NCBI GenBank assembly: GCA_900543915.1
Contig: UQTB01000003.1
Span: 1-64,000 of the forward strand
From: an uncultured Eubacteriales bacterium
Lineage (GTDB): Bacteria; Bacillota; Clostridia; Christensenellales; Borkfalkiaceae
Direction of reading: 5' to 3'
DNA length: 64,000 nt
Position 1 is the first letter of the stretch, and each line of letters opens with the position of its first letter. Shown here piece after piece: positions 8,637 to 15,434 of this stretch. The translations under genes and the position numbers were made by a program. A model generated the notes under the pieces. That model worked only from the letters and a program-made list of their open reading frames with translations. It was not told the DNA's origin and made no database searches.

Positions 8637-8683
8637 TAGTATGATATCATACTAATTATAGCAGAAACAGGCGGCAGGCGCAA
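8637..8683 (-). promoter_or_regulatory. Promoter and palindromic operator of the marR operon
   Basis: On the minus strand TTGCGC (8678-8683) and TATAAT (8655-8660) are spaced by exactly 17 bases, a sigma-A promoter. The expected start point, near 8648, falls within the perfect palindrome TAGTATGATATCATACTA at 8637-8654, so a bound MarR dimer would block transcription of its own operon. Confidence 0.75.
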
Positions 8684-8697
8684 CTCTTTTTGCGGCA

Positions 8698-8760
8698 AAA
8701 ATTCCGCTTTCGGGCGGAATTTTAAAAAAAGAAAAAGAGCGATGGGATAAGCTCTTTTTC
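8698..8760 (-). terminator. Terminator region after the tetR gene
   Basis: Read on the minus strand, GAAAAAGAGC (8751-8760) pairs perfectly with GCTCTTTTTC (8731-8740), and seven T follow at 8724-8730: a strong terminator for tetR. A second perfect 10-bp stem (8698-8707 with 8714-8723) follows and also ends in T residues, so read-through into the marR promoter is doubly blocked. Confidence 0.8.
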
Positions 8761-8789
8761 GGTTATATTATCTATAACGCTTTCTTCAA

Positions 8790-9371
8790 TTATGTAATCT
8801 TTTGGTTTTGTTTTTCGATCCGCTGGCGGAAGACTTCGTCGCTCTCCGCAAACAGGCTGCCGAGCTGTTCGCAGAGCTCTTCCAGCGTCACGCCGCGCCT
8901 GTCTTTGCACCAGTCGACGTAAGCGTCCATGATCCCGGAGACGGCCGCCCGGACGGCAAAGCGCACGCGCTCAGGGGGGATCTGCTGTTCTTCGGCGATG
9001 CGCGCGATCAGGTCGTCTGAAATCGTTTGCTTGATGGAATGCGTAAAGGTCTCCGCCAGCGTAGATCTCGTGAGAAATTTGCCGAAGAGCGGATTGGCGT
9101 CGAGCGCCTGGCCGAACCGGTACAGAATATCGTACGGGTCTTCGGCGTCTTTCAGCGAAAAGGTGCGGAAGATCCCGCGGAATTCGTGCAGGCACTCTTC
9201 TTCCAGGCGGTTCAAAACGTCGTAAACGCTGTAAAAATAGAGGTAAAAGGTCGTGCGGTTGACGTGCGCTTCCGCCGCGATCTCCTTGATGGTGATTTCG
9301 TTGATGGGGTGCTCCAGGGCGAGCTTCATAAAGGCTTCTTTGAGCGCTTTTTCGGTGTCTTTTTGTTTCAC
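8790..9371 (-). CDS. TetR/AcrR family transcriptional regulator
   Basis: A 193-residue regulator. The N-terminal helix-turn-helix reads ITIKEIAAEAHVNRTTFYLYF, the classic TetR signature, around residues 25-45. The C-terminal part is the ligand-binding helical domain. It starts at GTG behind AAGGAGGTT. It stands alone with its own promoter and terminator; no obvious target gene is adjacent, so it may act elsewhere. Confidence 0.9.
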   Translation of the reverse strand: MKQKDTEKALKEAFMKLALEHPINEITIKEIAAEAHVNRTTFYLYFYSVYDVLNRLEEECLHEFRGIFRTFSLKDAEDPYDILYRFGQALDANPLFGKFLTRSTLAETFTHSIKQTISDDLIARIAEEQQIPPERVRFAVRAAVSGIMDAYVDWCKDRRGVTLEELCEQLGSLFAESDEVFRQRIEKQNQKIT

Positions 9372-9389
9372 TCGGAACCTCCTTTTCTG

Positions 9390-9418
9390 ATTATAACACA
9401 GAAAGCGGGAAAAAGCAA
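9390..9418 (-). promoter_or_regulatory. Promoter of the tetR gene
   Basis: On the minus strand TTGCTT (9413-9418), a 17-base spacer, and TATAAT (9390-9395). The start codon follows about 20 bases later. Confidence 0.72.
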
Positions 9419-9441
9419 CTGCCTTTTCCTGCCCGGCGGGT

Positions 9442-9469
9442 GTTTAAATGACCGCTCTTTTCATAGAAT
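9442..9469 (+). promoter_or_regulatory. Possible sigma-E-type promoter of yqfC-yqfD
   Basis: CATAGAAT at 9462-9469 resembles the mother-cell sigma-E minus-10 element, and a TTTAAA-containing minus-35 lies 13 bases upstream. In Bacillus subtilis yqfCD are sigma-E genes, which fits; the match here is by eye only. Confidence 0.4.
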
Positions 9470-9503
9470 AGAGGTAGAACGATGAAAAAACGGAGAAAAA
9501 AAC

Positions 9504-9764
9504 GTGAGCTTTCGCGAAACGATCTTTGAAATCTGCGGCGCGGACGCGCTCCTGCCTCTGCCGTACCGCGCGACGCTGTACGGCAGAGCGGCGTATCTCG
9601 AGAACATCAGGGGGCTCTTATGCTTCGAGCCGGAGAAGATCGTGCTGCGCCTGAAAAGAGGAACGCTGACGGTAGAGGGGGAGAACCTCTCCATCGGCAG
9701 ATATGCGGAGGGGGATCTCCTGATTTTGGGCGATATCAGAAAATTCGAGGTGGAATCGCTGTGA
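9504..9764 (+). CDS. yqfC: Sporulation protein YqfC
   Basis: An 86-residue member of the YabP/YqfC family, needed in the mother cell during spore formation. The sequence ends in the typical beta-rich pattern (LTVEGENLSIGRYAEGDLLILGDIRKFEV). It starts at GTG after GGAGAAAAAAAC. Its stop overlaps the GTG start of yqfD, so translation is coupled. The presence of this pair is the best evidence here that the organism forms spores. Confidence 0.87.
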   Translation: MSFRETIFEICGADALLPLPYRATLYGRAAYLENIRGLLCFEPEKIVLRLKRGTLTVEGENLSIGRYAEGDLLILGDIRKFEVESL

Positions 9765-10639
9765 AACGGATCTTTACGCGCTTTACGGTTGAGGGGCTGA
9801 ATCTGGACCGCCTGATCGGCACGCTGTCCCGCCGCGGAATCAGGCTTTACCGCATGCGCAAAATAAACAGAAAAACGCTTAAATTTTCCCTGAAAAACGA
9901 GGACAAGCAAAAATTTTTTGCAATTATGGAAAATATGTGCTATAATGTAACCGAAACGGGGGAATACGGCTTGGGGATGATCCCCGCGCTGCTCGGCAGG
10001 CACCCCGGCGCGGTTCTGGGCGTTTTTCTGCTGGCCTTTTCCCTCTTTTTCGGGGACACGGTGATGACCGGGGTTCAGTTCAGCGGCTCGGGCGCGCTGT
10101 ACGCCGCCGAGGCGGAGCGCACGCTGGAGGAATGCGGCGTCCGGCCCTTTACCTTTTTCGCCGCATACGATCGGGACGAGCTGGAGCGGCTTCTCCTGAA
10201 AAACCCGCATTTCTCGTTCGCCTCCGTGAAGAAGGAGGGGAACCGCCTCGTGGTGGAACTCGCCCTCGCGGACGAGGAGACGCCGCTGTTCGGCGAAAAA
10301 AAGGCGCTCGTCTCTCCGGTTGCGGGGGAGATCGAATACGTCAAGCTCTATCGGGGAAGCGCTCTCGTCGCGCCCGGCGACCGCGTGGAGCGCGGCGCGC
10401 TCCTCATCGAGGGGAAGGTGCTTTCGGGGGAGGAGGAGCTGGAAGTTTCCGTGCTGGGGGAAGTCGGCATTCTCGTCACGGATACCGCGAAAATTTACGC
10501 GGAAAACGAAGAAGACGCCCGCGCGCTCTTTCTCGCGCGGACGGATCGGGACTACATAACCGTCACCGTAAAGAAGACGGAGGACGGATTCGAGGCCGCG
10601 GGCGTTTACCGCCGCGTCCTGTACGGAGGAAAGGATTGA
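9761..10639 (+). CDS. yqfD: Sporulation protein YqfD
   Basis: A membrane-anchored sporulation protein of 292 residues. The N-terminal YqfD domain (LDRLIGTLSRRGIRLYRMRKINRKTLKF) is followed by one clear membrane span near residue 85-105 (GAVLGVFLLAFSLFFGD) and an extracytoplasmic part. It is about 100 residues shorter than Bacillus YqfD (about 400). The start is the GTG overlapping the yqfC stop; a longer frame upstream is an artefact of that overlap. Its stop overlaps the TTG of phoH. Confidence 0.85.
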   Translation: MKRIFTRFTVEGLNLDRLIGTLSRRGIRLYRMRKINRKTLKFSLKNEDKQKFFAIMENMCYNVTETGEYGLGMIPALLGRHPGAVLGVFLLAFSLFFGDTVMTGVQFSGSGALYAAEAERTLEECGVRPFTFFAAYDRDELERLLLKNPHFSFASVKKEGNRLVVELALADEETPLFGEKKALVSPVAGEIEYVKLYRGSALVAPGDRVERGALLIEGKVLSGEEELEVSVLGEVGILVTDTAKIYAENEEDARALFLARTDRDYITVTVKKTEDGFEAAGVYRRVLYGGKD

Positions 10640-11589
10640 AGGAAACGACGTTGGAGGTCGGTTCGAACGAAAAGCTCTCGAAGCTCTTCGGCGTATTCGA
10701 CGAAAATCTGAACGTGCTGCGCGCCGAACTGGGCGTGGAAATACGCGTAAAGGGGACGACGCTCTCCATCGAAGGCGAGCGGGCGGAGCTGTGCAGAACG
10801 GTTTTGGAGCGCCTCTCCGCGCTTGCGGACGCGGGCGAGACGGTGGACAAGACCCGCCTGTTATACTGCGTGGAGCTCGCCCGGGAGGGGAACGACGCGG
10901 ATATCGCCAAGATGATGTCCGGCGTGGTCGCCATCACGTCGCGCGGCAAGCCGGTGAAATGCAAGACCATCGGGCAAAAGGCGTATGTAGACGCCATCAA
11001 AAACAACACCGTCGTGTTCGGCGTGGGGCCTGCGGGGACGGGCAAGACCTATCTCGCCGTGGCGCTCGCGGTCGCGGCGTACAAAGCGAAGGCGGTGGAG
11101 AAGATCATCCTCACGCGCCCCGCGGTGGAGGCGGGGGAAAAGCTGGGCTTTCTTCCCGGCGACCTGCAGACGAAAGTGGACCCGTATCTTCGGCCGCTTT
11201 ACGACGCGCTCGCCGAGATGTTCGGAATGGAGACCTATCAGAAGCTGATGGAAAAAGGGGCGATCGAGATCGCTCCGCTGGCGTATATGCGCGGGCGTAC
11301 GCTGAACGGTTCGTTCATCATTTTAGACGAAGCGCAGAACACCACGCGCGAACAGATGAAGATGTTTCTCACCCGCATCGGGGAGGGAAGCAAGGCGGTC
11401 GTCACGGGCGATCTGACGCAGATCGACCTCCCGGAGGGGAAAAAGAGCGGATTGACGCACGCGACGCATATTTTAAAGGACATCGACGATATCGCCGTGG
11501 TCCGCCTGACCGCGCGGGACGTCGTCCGTCACCCGCTGGTCATGAAGATCATCCGCGCCTACGACCGTGCGGAAGGAAAAAAGGATTGA
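10636..11589 (+). CDS. phoH: PhoH family ATPase
   Basis: A 317-residue cytoplasmic P-loop protein. Walker A is GPAGTGKT near residue 138 and Walker B is FIILDEAQN near 232. The N-terminal part resembles a KH-like region, as in the PhoH-like (YbeZ) group. The start is TTG, overlapping the yqfD stop and preceded by ACGGAGGAAAGG. PhoH-like proteins sit next to ybeY in many bacteria and are thought to assist RNA maturation; here ybeY is two genes downstream. Confidence 0.93.
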   Translation: MKETTLEVGSNEKLSKLFGVFDENLNVLRAELGVEIRVKGTTLSIEGERAELCRTVLERLSALADAGETVDKTRLLYCVELAREGNDADIAKMMSGVVAITSRGKPVKCKTIGQKAYVDAIKNNTVVFGVGPAGTGKTYLAVALAVAAYKAKAVEKIILTRPAVEAGEKLGFLPGDLQTKVDPYLRPLYDALAEMFGMETYQKLMEKGAIEIAPLAYMRGRTLNGSFIILDEAQNTTREQMKMFLTRIGEGSKAVVTGDLTQIDLPEGKKSGLTHATHILKDIDDIAVVRLTARDVVRHPLVMKIIRAYDRAEGKKD

Positions 11590-11595
11590 GCGAAC

Positions 11596-13101
11596 ATGAA
11601 GGGATTTAAATTACAAAAGCTGAAGAGCTGGACGAAAATGGATTACGTCAAGACGATCGCGGTGTTTTTAACCAATATCGCGGTCATCGTGGGGCTGTTC
11701 GTCGGGGCGATCTTCCTCAACAGTCTGGGGGAGAACAACGTGGCGACCATGGACTTCGTCGCGTATTTTACGCAGAGCGACACGCGTTCGCGCTTCTTAT
11801 ACCTCGTTCTGACGCTGGTATTGCTGAGCGCGGTGCTCTATATTTATCTGTTTTTTGAAGAGCGGGATTTTCTGAAGAGCCCGGGGAACTGTGAGATGAT
11901 CTTTCTGATTCTGGAAGTCACCATTCTGTTCTCCTATTTTGCGGGGCGTTACATCAACATCTATCTGCGGCCGCTGGCGCTGGGTGCGCTGCTTTCCCTC
12001 CTGCTGATCAACCGCCGCACGGCCATCTTTTTCAACACGCTCTCCTGCATCGTCATCTTTCTGATGGACGTATTCACCAACTTCGACATCGAGGGATATA
12101 TGCAGTATTCCGCGCTGATTATCGGGTTCACCTCGGGGATCGTCGCGATCTATCTGATCGACGGGGTGCGTTCCCGCCTGAAAGTCCTGTTGAAGGGCAT
12201 TCTGATCGCCGTGCCTATTTTGGTGGTGCTGGTTCTGCTGGAACAGACCAATCTCATGGTGCGCTGGGATTACCTCGTATCGGGGGCGAGCGCGGGGATT
12301 TTATCCGTCGTCCTTTTCATGGCGGTGCTGCCGATCTTTGAATCCCTCTTCAAAAAGATCACCATTTACAAGCTGGCGGAACTCACCGACCACAGCTCGG
12401 TGCTCATCCGCCGCATGATCGAGACCGCGCCGGGCACGTTCAATCACTCCATCGTCGTGGCGAACATCGCCGAGGCCTGCGCGACCGCGATCGGGGAAAA
12501 TCCCCTTCTGGCGCGCGCCTGCGCGTATTATCACGACATGGGCAAGCTCCGTCAGCCTGAATTTTTCAAGGAAAACCAGGTGGACGACGTCAACCCGCAC
12601 GACGAGCTGACGCCCGAGCTTTCCAACAACATCATCCGCGCCCACGCGAAGGACGGGCACGACCTGCTTTTAAAATACCATCTTCCCAAGATGCTCGCGG
12701 ATATCTGCCAGGAGCACCACGGCACCATGCCCATCCTGTACTTTTACGCCAAGGCGAAAAAATACGTGGACGGGGATCTGGATATCGAGAAATTCTCTTA
12801 TCCCGGCCCTAAGCCGCAGAGCAAGATCGCCGCGATTCTGATGATTGCGGACAGCTCGGAAGCGGCCGTCCGCACGCTGACCGACCGCAGCCGCGAAAAC
12901 GTCAACGCCGTCGTCGCGAAGATCGTGGAAGACCGCCTGAATTATGGTCAGTTCGACGAGTGCGAGATCACCATGAAGGAACTCCACATCATACGCAACG
13001 CGATCGTCAACAACCTGTCCGGCATCTATCATAAGCGGATCGAATACCCGAAAGTGAATCTGGACGCCTTGAAAAACGATCCCGCCGGAGCGGACTCCTG
13101 A
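11596..13101 (+). CDS. Membrane HD-family phosphohydrolase (PgpH/YqfF-type), short form
   Basis: A 501-residue protein with about seven hydrophobic spans followed by a cytoplasmic HD domain from about residue 265 (FNHSIVVANIAEACATAIG, then YYHDMGKLRQP with the metal-binding His-Asp, and EHHGTM). This is the c-di-AMP phosphodiesterase family. The long extracytoplasmic sensor domain found between span 1 and the other spans in PgpH is missing: span 1 is followed by only about 40 residues. It overlaps ybeY by one base. The enzymatic role is inferred from family. Confidence 0.88.
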   Translation: MKGFKLQKLKSWTKMDYVKTIAVFLTNIAVIVGLFVGAIFLNSLGENNVATMDFVAYFTQSDTRSRFLYLVLTLVLLSAVLYIYLFFEERDFLKSPGNCEMIFLILEVTILFSYFAGRYINIYLRPLALGALLSLLLINRRTAIFFNTLSCIVIFLMDVFTNFDIEGYMQYSALIIGFTSGIVAIYLIDGVRSRLKVLLKGILIAVPILVVLVLLEQTNLMVRWDYLVSGASAGILSVVLFMAVLPIFESLFKKITIYKLAELTDHSSVLIRRMIETAPGTFNHSIVVANIAEACATAIGENPLLARACAYYHDMGKLRQPEFFKENQVDDVNPHDELTPELSNNIIRAHAKDGHDLLLKYHLPKMLADICQEHHGTMPILYFYAKAKKYVDGDLDIEKFSYPGPKPQSKIAAILMIADSSEAAVRTLTDRSRENVNAVVAKIVEDRLNYGQFDECEITMKELHIIRNAIVNNLSGIYHKRIEYPKVNLDALKNDPAGADS

Positions 13102-13562
13102 TGTTTGAGATCCGCTGCGATAAAAAGGGAAACTGGGCGGAGATCGCCGACGCCGTGTATGTTGAAACTGCTCAGTGCGAGGCGCTTTCCGCCGAGCTGG
13201 TGTTTGCGGGAGAGGCGGAGATCCGGCGGCTGAACCGCGAGACGCGCGCCGTCGACCGGGTGACGGACGTGCTCTCCTATCCCACGCTGGACGGGATCAG
13301 GGGAAAGACGCTGAAGCTGAGGGATTTCCCCTTTGACGCCGAGGAAGGGACGCTGATGGTCGGCTCCGTCGTCATCTGCCGCGCGCAGGCGCGGGCACAG
13401 GCGGAGGAATACGGCCATTCGGAAGAGCGGGAGATCACGTATCTTCTGATTCACGGGCTGCTGCATTTGTTGGGGTACGATCACATGACGGAAGTGGACA
13501 AGCGCGAGATGCGCGCGCTGGAAAAGCGCGTGCTGGCGCGCCTCGGCGAGGAGGAAGTATGA
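13101..13562 (+). CDS. ybeY: Endoribonuclease YbeY (rRNA maturation factor)
   Basis: A zinc-dependent RNase of 153 residues that matures the 3' end of 16S rRNA. The metal motif HGLLHLLGYDH lies near residue 117 and has all three histidines in H-x3-H-x5-H spacing. ATG overlaps the preceding TGA, and the stop overlaps the era start by four bases, so the cluster is translationally coupled. Confidence 0.95.
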   Translation: MFEIRCDKKGNWAEIADAVYVETAQCEALSAELVFAGEAEIRRLNRETRAVDRVTDVLSYPTLDGIRGKTLKLRDFPFDAEEGTLMVGSVVICRAQARAQAEEYGHSEEREITYLLIHGLLHLLGYDHMTEVDKREMRALEKRVLARLGEEEV

Positions 13563-14446
13563 AATCGGGTATCGTCGCGGTCGTCGGCAGGGCGAACGCG
13601 GGAAAAAGCACGCTCGTCAACGTATTGGTCGGGGAGAAGGTTTCCATCGTTTCGCCCAAACCGCAGACGACGCGGGACAGGATTCTGGGCGTTCTCACGG
13701 AGGCGGACTATCAGATCGTCTTTGCGGATACGCCCGGGCTGTATAGGGCGGAATCCCACCTGAACGCGCTCATGCAGCGCACGGCGGAGCAGTCTGCGCG
13801 GGACGTCGACCTCATTCTGTTCGTCATGGACGCGCACGCGGGCATCCGCGAGGAGGATTTAGCGGCGGCGAAGCGCTTTATGCGGGCGAAGATCCCCTTC
13901 GTCCTGGTGCTTTCGAAGATCGACATCATGCCCGCGGAACGGGTGCCGGAAACATTGCTTCAATGCGGCGAACTGGGCGTAGACGTGGTGCCCGTTTCCG
14001 CGCGCAGGGGGAAGAATCTCAAAGAACTCCTCCGCGTGATCGTATCCCGCCTGCCCGAACGGGGAAAGATCTTCGAGGAGGATATCGTCTCAGACAAGTC
14101 CGAGCGGTTCATGCTTGCCGAGATCATGCGCGAAAAGATCCTCCTCAAATTCGACAAGGAAATTCCGCACGGCGTCGCCGTCGTCATCAACGAATTCAGG
14201 GAGCGGGAGGACGGCGGGATCGTGGACGTGAGCCTGGATATCGTCTGCGAAAAGCAGAATCACAAGGCGATTCTGATCGGAAAACAGGGAAAGGCGCTGA
14301 AAGAGGTCTCCTCCTTCGCGCGCGAAGAGATGGAGAAGTTTTTGGGAAAAAAGGTGTTTCTCACCACATACGTCAAGGTGGAGGAGCACTGGCGGGATTC
14401 GGGCAGAATGATCGCCGAGCTGGGCTATAAGGATCTGGAATTCTGA
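13559..14446 (+). CDS. era: GTPase Era
   Basis: A ribosome-assembly GTPase of 295 residues that binds 16S rRNA. G1 is GRANAGKST, G3 is DTPG, and the C-terminal KH domain contains ILIGKQGKALKEVSSFAREEME. The G4 motif reads SKID instead of the usual NKxD, so the guanine-reading Asn is replaced by Ser. This is tolerated in some GTPases but noteworthy. The gene lies between ybeY and yqzL/recO, the usual Firmicute order. Confidence 0.95.
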   Translation: MKSGIVAVVGRANAGKSTLVNVLVGEKVSIVSPKPQTTRDRILGVLTEADYQIVFADTPGLYRAESHLNALMQRTAEQSARDVDLILFVMDAHAGIREEDLAAAKRFMRAKIPFVLVLSKIDIMPAERVPETLLQCGELGVDVVPVSARRGKNLKELLRVIVSRLPERGKIFEEDIVSDKSERFMLAEIMREKILLKFDKEIPHGVAVVINEFREREDGGIVDVSLDIVCEKQNHKAILIGKQGKALKEVSSFAREEMEKFLGKKVFLTTYVKVEEHWRDSGRMIAELGYKDLEF

Positions 14447-14492
14447 GTATAAACGCGCCCGGATTGCGGATACTTCGGTTAAAGGGGGTATC

Positions 14493-14606
14493 ATGCGAAA
14501 GGATCATTTCGATTTCGAGCGACCGGCGGATTCCGCCTGGGAGCTGTTCGAGCAGACGGGCGACATCTCTTACTATCTTTTATATAAGCGCCTGACCGAA
14601 AAATAG
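14493..14606 (+). CDS. YqzL-like small protein, 37 aa
   Basis: A tiny gene between era and recO. The reading frame begins MRKDHFDFERP and contains AWELFEQTGDISYYLLYK, which matches the conserved pattern of YqzL (W-x-x-F-x-x-T-G-x-x-x-x-Y-L-L-x-K). A GGGGG-rich ribosome site precedes the ATG. In Bacillus yqzL also lies between era and recO. Function unknown. Confidence 0.72.
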   Translation: MRKDHFDFERPADSAWELFEQTGDISYYLLYKRLTEK

Positions 14607-14620
14607 GCGCGGAGAACGCT

Positions 14621-15340
14621 ATGGAAGAAAAAGTCAACGCCGTGATGCTGCGCGCGGCGGACTATGGAGAAAACGACAAAATACTCACCCTTTTTTCGCT
14701 GGAAAAAGGGGTGCTGACCGCGAAGATACGCGGCGTGAAAAAGGCGGGCGCGAAGCTGAAATTCGCTGCCGAGCCTTTTTGTTTTGCGGAATATGTCCTG
14801 GCTGAGCGGCAGGGGCGGCGCACGGTCGCGCACGCCGCGCTGCTCGACGGGTTCTACGAGCTGCGTACGGATCTCGATAAATTTTACGCGGGGGCGGCGG
14901 TGCTGGAATTCGTCCGCGCGTTCTGCCCGGAGAACCTCCCCGCGGAGGGGGTGTTTCTGGCTGCGGTGCAGGCGCTGAAAGAGCTCTCTTACGGGGACGA
15001 GCCGCCCCGCCATGTGCTGGTCCGATTCCTTTTGTCCGTCCTGCCGGAGGCGGGATACGCCATCCGCACGGACGCCTGCGCGGACTGCGGGCGTCAGGAA
15101 CTTTCCCGCGCGTTTTTCGATTTCGAGGAGGGGGCCGTTTATTGCTCCTCCTGCGCGCCTGGGCGCGCGACGGAGGTGTCCGTGCGCACCGTGGAGGCGC
15201 TGAACGCGCTCGCTCCGGGCGGCAGCGGTGCGGCGGAGGAAAAATACGTCGGGCGCGCGCTGAAGCTCCTTTCCCGCTATCTTGCCGTAAAGGGCGGGGT
15301 CAATCTCCGCGCAATCGGCGAACTTTTTGCCGGGGAATGA
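14621..15340 (+). CDS. recO: DNA repair protein RecO
   Basis: Helps load RecA at single-strand gaps in the RecFOR pathway. It has the OB-fold start (VNAVMLRAADYGENDKILTLFS), then a helical region, then a zinc site CADCG...CSSC around residues 150-180. At 239 residues it is a normal length. Last gene of the sporulation/ribosome cluster; an AT-rich hairpin overlaps the stop codon. Confidence 0.9.
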   Translation: MEEKVNAVMLRAADYGENDKILTLFSLEKGVLTAKIRGVKKAGAKLKFAAEPFCFAEYVLAERQGRRTVAHAALLDGFYELRTDLDKFYAGAAVLEFVRAFCPENLPAEGVFLAAVQALKELSYGDEPPRHVLVRFLLSVLPEAGYAIRTDACADCGRQELSRAFFDFEEGAVYCSSCAPGRATEVSVRTVEALNALAPGGSGAAEEKYVGRALKLLSRYLAVKGGVNLRAIGELFAGE

Positions 15341-15369
15341 AAAAACTCCTTTTTTCAGCCTCAAAAAAG

Positions 15370-15398
15370 TTGAAAAATATAGGCAAATGTTGTAGAAT
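15370..15398 (+). promoter_or_regulatory. Promoter of ppdK
   Basis: TTGAAA (15370-15375), a 17-base spacer and TAGAAT (15393-15398), with the ATG at 15435 behind GGAGGAAGAAGC. Confidence 0.78.
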
Positions 15399-15434
15399 AT
15401 TAGAGGTTAAAAATCTATGGAGGAAGAAGCATAA

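Noticed and set aside
15338..15357. Hairpin TGAAAAAA/TTTTTTCA over the recO stop as a terminator
   Set aside because: The stem is almost purely A-T, so it is too weak to call; a real promoter for ppdK follows within 15 bases.
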